In this document: in pieces, positions 33,162-45,126 of the stretch
How the letters are laid out: the number at the start of each line of letters is the position of its first letter
Numbering within the stretch: position 1 is the stretch's first letter
Assembly (NCBI GenBank): GCA_010093685.1
Contig: MU006241.1
Span: 310,001 to 374,000, forward strand
Reading direction: 5' to 3'
DNA from: Ophiobolus disseminans
Lineage: Eukaryota; Ascomycota; Dothideomycetes; Pleosporales; Phaeosphaeriaceae
DNA length: 64,000 nucleotides
Made by a program: the position numbers and the translations under genes
The notes under the pieces: generated by a model
Seen by the model: the letters and a program-made list of their open reading frames with translations, nothing else
Database searches by the model: none
What the model was told of the DNA's origin: nothing

Positions 33162-33933
33162 TGGGTTCCTGTATTGCAGCAGTTCGAAAGTTTGATCTCG
33201 CTCTCGCGGGTTTGAGATCGGCATCACTGCAGATACGGTAGAACTAGCTTCGCGTCAAGCATTTGGTGAAGCGGCGGAAATGGCGCTCAGGGCGTGTCGG
33301 GAGGCGGTGGTGTCTTGCTGGAAGAATGTCGGGGCTTGCGGGAGATGATCATGCGCTAGACTAGCTTGCGGGGTAGAGCAAATCTGGGGAAGATTCCTCT
33401 GAATGAATTTCATTGTTGTTACTTTGCTATTGATCTTCAATGTTAAGAGCACATCTTCCTCAAGTTATCCTTGATCCATACTGGATTGATAAACCATCTC
33501 CAAGTCCCATACCAAGAAAGGCTATCCGCTGACACATGCACACATCTTGGCACAAAACGCCAGCCATTTATCCGGAACACACACCTTCCTCAAAGCAGCT
33601 CTGGTGCTTCCCCAAATTTCAGGTACCCCGCACGGAGATGTATACAAAAAGCGCAAGGAGTCTCTTGGAAATAGCACCAGTACAAACTTGCTGCGAGAAC
33701 CGGTAGTGAGAATCGGCTCGGTAGCCCAATACCAAGACAGGTACCCGGAAATGGCCCTGTCAGACCTGGATCTCGGTGCGAGGGCTTACAGAAATTTGCG
33801 GTATAAAAGATGACCAGTTCGCGCCACTAGAAACGTAAGCTTCGTCCTGGGATACTCGCATTTGTCGCAATCGCAAGTCTGCTGGCCGTCGATAGAGCAA
33901 GTGGAGGAATCGCTAAGACACACAGCTCCCAAA
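33162..33933. other. Intergenic
   Basis: No gene recognised; it holds the promoter of the lipocalin-like gene, including a TATA box at 33802. Confidence 0.5.
33802..33808 (+). promoter_or_regulatory. TATA box of lipocalin-like gene
   Basis: TATAAAA sits 126 bp before the ATG at 33934, a normal position for a regulated fungal promoter with a short leader. Confidence 0.45.
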
Positions 33934-34564
33934 ATGCATCTCACAACAGTCGCAACAGCGCTCTTGACGTGCGCGTCGTTTACAACGGCCCTCCCACACA
34001 GCGGTCACAGTCTTGAAAAGCGATGCACAGAGCATGAGATCCTGAAAGCTCTCGCGGGCACGTACAGCCTCGTCAACACCACGAGGTACAGCGCTTTCCA
34101 CAAATCATCCGTCGCACTCAAAACTAATCCTTCATAGCGCGCTCAACGGAAAACCCATACCCGACGAAGCATACGGCAAAGCGCCCGTCGGCCTCCTCAT
34201 CTACACCGCAGACGGCTGGATGAGCGCAACCATCACCGCGACCGAGCCCGAGTTCCGACCCAACTTGACGTTCCCATACCAACCTAACGACACCGATGCA
34301 GACTGGTCAGCTGTAGGCCGACACAGCATTGGGTACGCAGGCCCACTGCGCCTCAGCAACGCGATTCCTGCGAACGAGACAAATGGTCAGGTCTTTCATG
34401 GACCGCTTACTGTGGCGAACGTACCGACGTGGGTTGGAGCTAACCAGCGGAGGAATTACACTGTGATCGAGGCGGGTGGAGAGAAATATTTGAAGATTGG
34501 GAGTGAGCGTGGTGGAGGATATACGGGCACGCTGTGGTGGAAGAAGGTTAAGACGGTGGCGTAG
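33934..34564 (+). CDS. Secreted lipocalin-like domain protein
   Basis: Two exons, 33934-34085 and 34138-34564, with a 52-bp intron; 192 aa. Signal peptide MHLTTVATALLTCASFTTALP, then a likely Kex2 site (LEKR). The mature part matches the fungal lipocalin-like (Lipocalin_5) pattern: LKALAGTYSLVNTTS, GLLIYTADGWMSATI, SVGRHSIGYAGP-like ADWSAVGRHSIGYAG, VFHGPLTVANVPTWVG and a C-terminal GTLWWKKV strand. Such proteins form a small beta barrel; some are linked to biosynthetic clusters, but the ligand is unknown. Likely extracellular or in the secretory path. Confidence 0.88.
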
Positions 34565-35972
34565 TGGTGATATGTAGCACATTAATGTAGCAATCCTTGT
34601 CTGGGGTCAATCGATCGGTTCTCGCTCGACTCATCGTGGAATTTGTATCTGGAATGGACACAACAAGCTAACACGGCAAGAGCTCTTTTCTTTTCTCTCT
34701 GGCAATCCCGTATAAGCTGTCTGTGGAATACCCTAAGCGAATTCACGATCATGGAAGCGATGCAACCTTGTTCTAATAACCACAGGAATAGTCCGGGAGC
34801 GACCTATGCGCATCCAAGGCCTATAACCTGTCGGTAGTAAAAGATGCTAATTGCTTGGAGGGTCTAAAGCACGGCTTGCCAGGCTGAACAACAGAACTTT
34901 TGCGTCTCAACTCGTGCGTAGAATCTTTCAACTAATAAGTTTCGAGAAGTAACTCCTTTTTAGTATTTTCGATAACGCTATCAGTAGAAGTAAGCCTGAT
35001 GTTTAGCCGTGGCTGAGTTGCTGGAAGCGACACATGCAACCATCAGCTCGTGTTCAGTCAGCGCTAGACATGTTCTGATCGGACCATCTCTGAGCGTAGA
35101 GTTGTGCGTTGCGCGAAAGAGAAAGGGCGGTCAGGGTGGGCACATGTCTTTATTCCCCCGGAAACAGAAATCCGAAATGCGGCGCTAGAAACGATTTTCG
35201 TGTGTTGTTCTGGATGCTAGTAAGGAGGTTTGTGGCCAGCTGCAGCTGGGTGTATGACCGATTGCGAGATAGCAGCTAAACACCACAGCGGACGCCACAC
35301 AGAAACATCGACGCATTGAAGAATATCAACATTACACCAGCGCAGCCTGTGTTACTCACTCACGCACGATCCTTACCATGAACCACCGGTTCGAGTAGAC
35401 TTACATGCCGCCCAAGGTCGCATGCAACTTACGCCGCATTCTGCTACAGTACTAACCCAGTGGTTCACGAAGATTTCCACTGCGTCTCAAAAAACCATTC
35501 AGCTTGGAACATACTTCAGCCCCTACGCCGCACACTGATTGCAATCACCACATCACCGCTATTTGCACCTGATCGCAATGCAAAATGATGAGGTAGCTGG
35601 GAGTATCAAACTCACCGACATGAATCCTCAGCTCTTGATCGATGAGGCAGGCATGCGGTGTCCACACTCCTTTTCGTGATTCCAAGTACACCAAAGAAAA
35701 GTCGCGCCTCTGGTCCATCCACTATATTCCACCAGTTAGAACGAGCTGGAAACGCTCTGTTCGAGATACGGGTTTTATGTCAGCTCGAACCAATTGATGT
35801 TACACTGGTTCTAGTCCTTCGCGTCCTTCATCGGCTCCTCTGAGCTATCTGGACGGTGTGGTCCGTAGGTCAAGATCATCGTCACATAAAGCATTCGTCC
35901 TATCAGTTAATGCAACGGCCTCTTATCCCGCATCACTTCTACCTTCCATCCCAACAAGAAATCAGCATCATC
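34565..35972. other. Intergenic, no supported gene
   Basis: About 1.4 kb upstream of the lipoxygenase. Only short frames (about 60 codons) without domains. No repeat structure or element is seen. Confidence 0.5.
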
Positions 35973-38195
35973 ATGGCTGCTGCAGTCCAACACCCGCTAC
36001 ATCAAGGTAGCGCTATACCAAGCCTAGGTGACATCCTCAGCGACAAAATCAACCATGATGTGGAGGCAGATCTCATGAGCGTGTGGGATAAGGGCGTGTT
36101 TCTGAACGAACTCTTCCAACAAGGCATTGTGCTCAGTGCTGGCAACAATGGCGTCGTTGATGGCAGTCTCGCTGCAACGGAGGGACTTACCATCGGCACC
36201 TACCAGGGCACGAGGATGGCGTTGACGGAAGTTTACAAGCTGATCGAGGAAGCGTAAGGCAGACTCCGGCCATGTGTCTTCTTCACTCTGCTAACGTAAA
36301 ACAAAGTGCGGTATCACACTACGATAGCAAAGGCTTCGAGCCAATTATCCCGAAACAACGAGATCTAAAGCAAAAGAAGGACATCTACAACTGGAGCCAG
36401 CCATCCGCTGACGGCTATCCACCACACCTCCAGACTGTGCCGGCAGATCTACAGAATGGAGCGCCCGGCATGGGTAATATCTTCGACCTCAACGAACTTG
36501 CATTTCTTTCCGCGGTGGGGAAAGTGCTTTCGTTCATCATCCCGGACAGCATTTCACATCGAGGGACGCCATATGAAGGACCTACGCTTGCTGACTGCGA
36601 GAAGTATAATCGCGAACATAAGAGCGCTAATACGGATATCATGGAGGGCGAGAATCTGGGGGTTCAAAGATGATTGGTATTCGGATGCGCGGTTTGCTCA
36701 GCAGCACTTGAGTGGCGTGAACCCAAGTACTATCGAGAAAGCACCGGCAGAAAAGGTGAAGGAGTTCATCGACGAAGCAGACAAGCAGGGTCTTGAAGAT
36801 GTGAAGAGCCTCTTGTTCAAAGGCAACGACCTTTTCGTGCAAGACTACTCCTACTTCCGCAAAGCCACCGGCCTCAGCAACACCGAATCCTTCCAAAACA
36901 TCGTTCCCGAACTCGACGAAAACCGCAATCCAACAGGGAAATTCGCACTCCGTTATGCATGCGCACCCATCGTGCTATTCCAGCTACACTCCGACGGACG
37001 CCTCCATCCTCTAGCCATCACCCTCGACTACAAAGGCAGCCTCGCCGACTCCGTCACCATCTTCAACAAGCGCTTGAGTCTAGATGATCAAGCTCCCGTG
37101 GACGAAAAACACGACTGGCCCTGGCGCTACGCCAAAACCTGCGCCCAGACAGCAGACTGGGTACGCCACGAAATCAGCACCCACCTCGTCGACACACACA
37201 TGATCGAAGAAACCATAATCGTCGCCACAAACCGCACCATACCCGACGCACACATTATCCACGAAATCCTGAGCCCCCACTGGTTCCGCACGCTTGCGCT
37301 CAACGCCGCAGCGCGCGCCGTCCTCGTCCCGGCTGTCATGGCGCGCGTTGCGGGCCTAGGGCCCTCAATCGATCCCAAGACGAGCCGCGTGGTGAGCCTC
37401 GTGAACTGGAGTTATTCGAACTTTGACTTTGTGGGGAAGTACATTCCCAACGACCTCAAGGCGAGGGGCTTTGATCTGGATGCTGAGGGTGCGGGGGAGA
37501 AGTACAGGAATTATCCGTATGCGACGGACATGCGGCTATTGTGGGGTGTGTTGCGCTCTTTCGTCGAGAGCGTGATAGGCACGAGGTATGAAAGCGATGA
37601 AGATGTGCAAAACGACGCTTGTATTGGAAACTGGTGTGAAGAGATACAAGGCGCTGGACAAATCCCTACGTTTCCTACGATAACGACGCGCGAGCAACTC
37701 GTCGATGCAATCACCATGTGTATCCACACTGCATCGCCGCAACACACAGCAGTGAACTACCTCCAAGACTACTACTACAGCTTCGTGCCCGCGAAGCCGG
37801 CGGCGCTGTGCACGCCACTACCTTCCTCCCTCGCCGCTCTGGCCGCATACACGGAGCACAACCTCACCGCTGCGTTGCCCATCGGCGGGGACAATGCTAA
37901 GTGGAAGGACTGGCTGCTTGCCGCGCAGTTGCCCGAACTGCTTTCGTACAAGGTCGATACGCAGTACAGCTTGATCACATACGCGAAGAGTTTGTATAAT
38001 GTGAACAAGAAGCGGACGGCATTTGAGAACGAGAAATATGGTTGTGCGGAGATCAAGGAGGCGGCGAGGGTGCTGTATAGTCGGTTGAAGGATCTGGGTG
38101 ATGTGTTTGAGCGTGTATCTGAGAACCAGACGGGGGGGAGTGTCGAGTATAGGGTGTTGCAGCCGGAGGTTACGGCGGTGTCGATTTTGATTTAG
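35973..38195 (+). pseudogene. Lipoxygenase gene with a one-base frameshift
   Basis: Exon 1 is 35973-36253 and exon 2 is 36307-38195 (53-bp intron). Lipoxygenases add dioxygen to polyunsaturated fatty acids. Metal-ligand regions are present: HEILSPHWFRTLALN in the first helix and QHTAVNY in the second (His and Asn), plus the C-terminal Ile that supplies the last ligand. Other family marks are LAFLSAVGKVL, DDWYSDARFAQQHLSG and the WPWRYAKTC region. The frame shifts by one base at the GGGGG run 36658-36662: upstream reads ...MEGENLG, while the downstream frame resumes with FKDDWYSD. Both frames encode family-typical sequence right up to the run, so no intron fits there. It is a disabling mutation or a homopolymer sequence error; if an error, the enzyme would be ~722 aa and intact. 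No signal peptide is seen. Confidence 0.85.
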
Positions 38196-38241
38196 GAAAC
38201 AGGTTGAGAGACCTGAGCTTGGGTGTTGCTCATGAATTTCA

Positions 38242-41200
38242 CTATTTTCTTGACAACGACAGTGATGCCCATTTTTCCTTCAGCCTACTCGGCTTTCTCT
38301 TGTCTTCGATCTGCTCCGGCTCATTGGCTGAGTCTGTGCTAGTCACAATTGGTACTGTCAAGTCAGTTGAAGCTGACGACTGGGCCGTTGTAGAAGCGCT
38401 GGTTGATGCTGCCAAGCTACTGGTGCCGCTGTTCGACGCAGAGCTTGATAAAGGAACTGACAACCTGTTTTCACTCTTATTGGGTTTCTTGGTGTGTTTC
38501 CGTTGGCCTAACGATGAAAGGTTTGCGAACACAACTGCTCCTGTTACTTCGAGTGACATGAGATCCACGGGAGTCGAATCCTTCAACATCAAGGTCCGCA
38601 ACGACGATTTGGAGACCATGAACTGTACTGGGTTGCAGTTTCCCTTTCTGCTTACTAAATCACGCTTGCTGCACTTGCAAAAATCGAAAGGTGGGTGGGG
38701 CGATGACCATGAGAGTTTATCCGTGAGTTGTCCGATGCGTAAGTCTGGGATCAGCCGCTGTAACTGCACCTCGTGTAGCAACCTGAGAGTGGATATTGAA
38801 GCAATGAGGAAATCTGAACCTTTTGGTATAGTTTGCCATTCCACACAAACAGCCTTCGGATCCATGGGGCGAATGAGGTCTCCGAATCCATTTCCAAAGA
38901 TTGAAACGACACCTATTGCAGGTAAAAAGTCAATCCAGCCATCGCCCCAGGTGTCAAAGCGCGCTGTCCGAGAACTTATCGGGCCACGGGGTGTGAGTAT
39001 ATCCAAGATGTCGAAACCTAAGTTGCCTTTGCGACGGTCAAAGGTCTGAGGAGTCGTGATTCCATCTTGCGCGATCATATGGACTTGACGATCGACGAGG
39101 AGCTCAAGGGAGTGCAAAATCTTGCTCACCCTTTCACCAAAGGTAGAAAAGATTTTAACAGGCTCGCCCTCGTGTACTGATTGACTCTTGACGTACACAG
39201 GAAGAGCGAGGTTGTCCCAATTCTTCAGCGTGTTTTTGGCGGCTACACGCCCGCTGCACCCAGGCCAGTGGTCTTTCAATTTGTTCATGTCGAAGACCCA
39301 GTCGTAGGTCGATTCAGTGTTTGTTTCGTCCAAGTAGAGGGAAATGCGCACAAGGTGGAGCAGTGCTGATGCGCCATCAACTAGCCAAGCTCGGCAATCA
39401 TCCACATCGTGAAAGGTAACAAATTGAGTAGCAATCCAGGCGAGGAGGCTAGGATAGTCACTATCTCTCCTAAGTTCTGTTGGTTGCTCTTTCTGGTTAA
39501 GGCGCATGCTCATGCCACCGATAACGTGCATACCTCCCTCGATGTACAAGCGGTCTACATGGATGGATGCAGGTGATGGAAGAACTCCAGACGTCGATAT
39601 TTTGAGATCAGCCCCGGGGTGGCCTAACGTCAGTTTTAAGTGTCATTCTCATATCGGGTTTCACAAGCATGACTTACCACAAAAGTCGGTTACTTGTGAG
39701 CACCATCCAATGATGTGGCGTGTATTCTCTAGCGCTCGAAGCAAAGGCATACTCTCCGGCCTTATCTTCAGTTCCTCGATGCGAGGGTCAAAGAAAGAAA
39801 TCCGTTCGTCCGCCGTCCTACTGACAAGTGCATGCCACATGATGAAATCACTCTGCACCTCGGTAGCCACGAGCAACGTATTGAAGCCTTTCATGATGAC
39901 TCTGTCTTCCAGCCGAGCCACTTGATTCGTTCGAATTATGCTTGCCATGATATCTAAAGATGTTTCAAGGCCAGCAAGTGCCACGGGTCGTTTTGGAATT
40001 GGATAACCGCAGACTAGCACGGCTTTGGCAAAGAGTGGGGTCCAACAAGAGCCATTGGTGTGGACGGAAGGCTCGGTGTCATGCCGAAGGTCATATGAGA
40101 TTTGACATGTTCCGATAACTGCTTTGTATCTCTCATTAGGTGCACTGCTGACCGATAGGCTCTCCATACGCGGACGTATCTCTAGAATTGCTTCGTCTTG
40201 TGGCAGCAGTCGCATCGTTACTGTTAACCACGCAATTTGTTCAGCAACTTCGGAAAGAAGGTAGGGACCGCCGGTGACTGATATTGAGCAATAACCTAAC
40301 GGCATGAACCGAGCGCTGAACTCTATCCCGAGTAGTTCGGGAGGGCTATCTGTCTGTGCGTCAGTATAAGAAGAGGCAGTAAGCTTGATACTCACATATG
40401 TATCTTTGACCTTGAGCAACACGTAGAAGACCCAGTAATAGCTTCAAAATGTACTTTTCAGAAGTTGGCCACATCTGTCGAAGATAATCGGCAACAGTGG
40501 TTGCCTGCACTTGATATGTCGAGCCCGTTAAGCACACAATTTTCTTCCACATGTCTTGGTCCAGGGAAATTCCTAGATGACTAATGAACTCCCTCAGGTC
40601 CCAATGCATGTTGAAGGTTAACTGCGTTGCTGGCGTTGCCTTTCGTCGACTTACTTTGCGGAGAGCTGCTTGCAATTGTAGAGTTTCCAGTACTTTTGAG
40701 CCGATTATTTTTTTCACATTTGGATTTGGTCTAGACAGCAGGCTCTCCGCACGTAGGTTCGAAAGCAGCCACCGGTATGCGTAGGATTTCGGGATGAAAT
40801 GTTCGTAGCTCGCTATTTGTGGTAGTGGCATTTCCTCAGCCAAATTGACATGAACCTCCTGCTCCTCACCAGCTGGGACTCGTTCAATATGCTCCATCCA
40901 GTTGCTAACATCATCTCGTGTCTTGACAAACGGACGACGTGTCGCCAGATCTTCGAGCTCATTCGCTTCGGTCGAGGAAGCTGTATCTGCTCCATTTTCG
41001 TCAAGATACTCACTTCCTTTCATGATGTTGACAATCGTGCTGCACACGTACGACTTAGTTTGCGACCTCATCAAAAACCGACTGCTAGCAAACGGACGAG
41101 AGTAAATGAACTCGGTATGTTTTGTGAATGGAGATCGAATGAGTGAAATTAAGAGGAAGATAGATCGGAGGGTATCAGAGAATATTCGGACTTGAAGAAA

Positions 41201-42884
41201 AAGCCTTGGCCGACTTACTCTCTTTTCCGATGCAGAGTGGCCGATGCCTCCCACTGGAACGGACTTACGGACTCTTCGTGCAATCTTCCTGCAAACGCTT
41301 TCAACATTTCATCAAGGACAGAGGGTTGGACGTCCAGGGCACCCTCAACTTTCATTTCAACTTTCAGTTCGTGGATAAGTCGATGGGCAAAGATTTCAAC
41401 GTATCCCACTTCTGTGTGATTACTGCTGGAAATTGTAGAGTACGTACTCTCCGTATCGTCATCGTCTCGATGGTCGTGAATAACCTCGGGTTCCGGTTTC
41501 ATAGCATCGTCGGAGGTTCCCAAAGTGGATGGGTAAGGCTTGTTGTTAAGGTTCACACTGTCGAAGATGGACGGTGGAGGTTGGCTTCTCATGCTATTTA
41601 AGCTGTCGTCAAATATGTCTCGAGAAGATTGGGATAAAGTAGATGTTCCTGGGGCTTCTGCGTCCCCGAATAAATGGGGCTCGGGTGGCAGCAGCGACTT
41701 TCGACAGCAATTCCTGAATATACCTGGCGCTTCGCTCATTTCTGGTCTATCTCGACCAGCAAATCTGGCTAGGAGTTCGGTAGCCGTTGGCCGCATGTTA
41801 GGGTCTACAGAGAGCATGTCTCGTATCTCCAACCTTATTGGCATATCTGTAGAGAGTCCAGCAAGCCAATCGTTGGTTCTATCGAGATGTACATAGAACG
41901 ATGGGTCTAGCGGTTGATGCTGCCTGATAGGATCCAACGATCCGTGCTCGTGTAAGGTCACTATCTCGAGAAGGATACACCCGAGTTGAAAGATGTCCGC
42001 AGCTCGCCCGTTTGGCTTGCGTGCAGCGACTTCAGGAGCACAATAGCGTGGAGCCACTCTTGCGTAGTCGTCCATATCGTCCTCGAGAAGTGAATAGTCG
42101 AGGGCACTACCAAATCCAGCGAGCCAGATGCCATTTTGCGACAATAAGATATTGGAGGGTTTAAGATCCTTGTCTAGATACGAAATGTCAGCGTATGTCT
42201 TCATTTCCAGAGTACGGCGAATTTGTACGTTTTACTTTCGATTCATGCAGATACGCAATAGCTGACGTTATACAGGCTATTCGGGAGTAGACTGGAGTGG
42301 CTTTGTTTCGCGAGGGTGTACTGTGGAAGTAGTCGAGCCCTTTCAGTCGTGCTAACGAGGCTGTGTGATATTCAGAGACAGATCCCGACTTTGAAGCAGA
42401 CCAGTACCCTTCTACATCTTCGAAGAAGGTCTCAAGATCACATAGAGCTACCGGATGAGAGAGTAGACTCAGATTCTGCCCTTGGGTGTACGCGCCGACA
42501 ATTTTCACGATGTGAATGTGGGTAATTTCTTTGAGGATTTCGACCTCTCTTTTCAGCTTTTCTCCAACTTTTCGACGAATGATGATTCTCTTGTTGGCTA
42601 CTCGTACGCCTCTGATTGTCGTCTCGTAAACTTCGCCCGCAACACCGCGACCTAAAAAACGCCCTAGCGGGAGGTCAGACAGGCAAAAATGATAAGCCCA
42701 TATGGGATAAAACATAGGTTGACTCACCAGGTTTAAGAGGCACACTCTCGCCATTGTCGAAGACAATTCTAAAGCCTTTACCAACCCCAGACCAGTCGCT
42801 GAGATCAACGATGTCAGTCAGCTTAGCTGTGGAGCTCACATTGATCTCCTTATCATCATCACCATCATTGATTGGAGCACTCAT
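38242..42884 (-). CDS. Kinase-like (predicted pseudokinase) fungal fusion protein
   Basis: Six exons: 42884-42728, 42663-42229, 42173-41219, 41039-40396, 40349-39678 and 39623-38242; 1414 aa, exactly in frame. Residues ~53-300 are a protein kinase fold: glycine loop GRGVAGEV, VANK lysine, Glu in LKREVEIL, catalytic loop HKDLKPSN (198-205, restored across intron 2), YCAPEV (241-246) and DIFQLGCILLE. The DFG position reads A-G-F-G (217-219), so the Mg-binding Asp is Gly. A Ser/Pro-rich linker follows. From ~exon 4 onward comes a large region I recall from long uncharacterised fungal proteins (WMEHIERVP, YAYRWLLSNLR, LCLTGS-like CLTGSTYQVQATTV, YIEGGMHVIGG, GWIDFLPAIGVVSIFGNGFG). The role is unknown; signalling or scaffold work in the cytosol or nucleus is inferred. 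Its 3' end is 46 bp from the convergent lipoxygenase. Confidence 0.85.
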
Positions 42885-43736
42885 CCTGCTGCATGAGGCT
42901 CACGAAGCTCCGTCCGAGCAGCTGCGACGACAAGGCTGAACCGGGAATATGTGCCACTGAAACACAGATGTTAGTCGTGCAAACTTAGTAGCCAACCGCG
43001 CAATATTCAAGCGCGCTCACCTTCGTACCCTTATATTTCGCCTCACAAAAACCGACGAGAAAGATGGTGTTATTACCGTAGGTTCCTTCCTCGAGCGGGG
43101 CAGTGTTGACAAGGCCGAAGGATGCATATGCGTGGCGTTATATGCACCAATGAGGTCGAGGGAGTCATTTTGATGCCTCGCAGAAGATGAGGCATGGCGA
43201 AGTTGAGGTTGTGAGTGAAGAGATGTGCAAATGCTGGATGAGTTGGACTTGAATTTAGCGGGCCTGCCAAAGTCTACCCCTAGGAATAGATTCTCATTGC
43301 AGACATGCAAACATAATTAACATTGGTAAGGCATCAAAATGCTGCAGTTCCAACGCCATCCAGCGCAAACATTCGCTCCGCAAGAACACATTCAGAATCA
43401 CCCCAAGAATTTTCACTATCGTACATGTCAGCTTACCCAACGCAAAACATCAAAACAAGCAAACAAACGAAGGTAAATCAATAGCTCCAACCCATCAACC
43501 ACAAACGCAGCAACGCAAGATTCGGGCTGTTACTACTGGAAAGGAAGAAATATGGTTTATGCAATGACGACCAAGTAATCAATGAGCTATCGAAAAGATT
43601 TCGTGCTTTCGAATGTTTCGAGATTCTGCGGACTATATAGAGATTGCAGATTGATCTCCATGAGCGTATCGCAAGGACAGTGTTTATGCCCTTAGATATC
43701 GTTGGAGCGCTACAAGACGGGCATATCCAAGACGTA
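42885..43736. other. Intergenic
   Basis: Upstream of the kinase-like gene and downstream of the PPP4R2 gene. Short frames only; nothing else is seen. Confidence 0.5.
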
Positions 43737-45126
43737 CTACTCATCAGACTTCATCTCCACGTCTTCGCTTGCTTTTGCCTTATCGGCTTCTTTCGCCTCT
43801 GCTCCAGCACCGACTTTGTCGTCGTCGCTCTTCTCGCTCCCGTCCTTCATCTCTTCGTCATTCTTCTCTTCCGCAGCTGGCGCCGAGGGTTCTGGGCTAT
43901 TGCTCGTTCGATCGATACTCGGCCTGCCCACCGCCCCCTCAATGTCCAAGCGCCCAGCCTTTCTCTGCGGCCCAAGGTCTTCCATTCCAATCTTCTCTGG
44001 TCCTCGCGCGTGTGGAGCTTCCTCTTCGCCTTCGACGGTCTCGCGGATAGTGTCTCCACCATCCGCCTCCCCGTACGTCGTCCGCGTGGGGCTCGTTGTC
44101 ATGGAGTGTGGGTTGTTGAGCACAATGCCTGCTTCTTGCTCCTGCCGCAGCAATTCGCCTTGTGTGACGGCGCCGGTGGCAGGTAGGGTCTCGCCATCGG
44201 GGTGTGACGATGCGATCTGCGATATCTGGTTAGGACTTGCGTCTGGGCGACCTCTTCCTGTGAGCATGCCCACTGTTACGGTCTCGATTCGGCCAGCGCC
44301 GTTGGGGCCATCGACCATTTCAGTGCTCTCTGACACCAGCTCATTCTGGCCTCGGTTCTGCAACCATGGAATTGGTGTGAGCAGAGCGCCACCGAGCGAC
44401 TCGTCAGAGCCTAGGGTGGGTGTCACGGTGTTGATAGCTGACGACACGCCGTTCAGCAGACCGCCAGCAGTTGGCAGCACAGCTTGTGGGAGCGGGAAGA
44501 GTGACAGCGGCGAGGACACGGAGACGACGCGATCGAGGGCGCGGAGGTAGGGCGGCAGGAACTTGTATCTCTTCTTCGGCTCCAGCACTAACTCCGCCAA
44601 GCGCTGGACAGTGTGGGGAGGGTCCTTTGCGAAGTTGCTGGAGAGGGTGTTTCGTATTGACGCGTAGAAGGTTGTGACGTCTTGGGGGAGGTTCTGGGAC
44701 TCGGCGGCGAAGGCGGGGACAGGCGGCCGCGGTGGGGTGGCTGGGGGCGCATTCTCCTTGTCGGTGGTGTGCGAATCCTGACTCGATATGGGCGGGGGAT
44801 TCTGGGGGCGGGGCGTGTCGTGCTCTGCTGGCGGTGTTGTGGCTGCGGGCGGTTTTGGGAACTCGCCGACTATCTGCGCACATGGTCAGACGCGTAGTGG
44901 GGGGTCCGACAGACGTCTCACCTCATCCAGGCGATCCAAGATGTACTGGAGCGTCTTGGGCCATTCTGCGCTGCAATTGCGCGTCAGTCTATCCTTGTAG
45001 AGGCACATGCAGGTAGTACCTACGAGTCTAAGGAGCCGTCCTCGGCAGCCTTCTGCAGGAGGGTCTCTGCTGCACGGGGTCAGCATGGATCGTCGAGAGC
45101 AGCACGAGATCGGTACCGGACGTCAT
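43737..45126 (-). CDS. Protein phosphatase 4 regulatory subunit 2 (PPP4R2/Psy4-like)
   Basis: Four exons: 45126-45117 (10 nt only), 45069-45024, 44970-44922 and 44873-43737; 413 aa, in frame. PPP4R2/Psy4 is the regulatory subunit that pairs with PP4 catalytic and R3 subunits in DNA-damage and checkpoint recovery. The PPP4R2 core is at the N-terminus: ETLLQKAAEDGSLDSAEWPK, LQYILDRLDEIVGEFPKP, then after a Pro-rich insert PPHTVQRLAELVLEPKKRYKFLPPYLRALDRVVSV. The C-terminal half is low complexity and acidic (EEKNDEEMKDGSEKSDDD), as in other R2 subunits. The first three introns are small (47-53 bp) and cluster in the first 250 bp. The start in a 10-nt first exon is the only one found that links to the core. 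Confidence 0.9.

Noticed and set aside
38204..39049. Plus-strand 281-codon frame
   Set aside because: Antisense to the last exon of the kinase-like gene.
42173..42229. Loss of the HRD His in the kinase-like protein
   Set aside because: Reading through the intron gives LDKD, but placing the GTACAA donor and CTAG acceptor restores HKDLKPSN, so the loop is intact.
43644..44550. Plus-strand frames up to 282 codons
   Set aside because: Antisense to the PPP4R2 gene; Ser/Pro-rich because the sense strand is Glu/Gly-rich.
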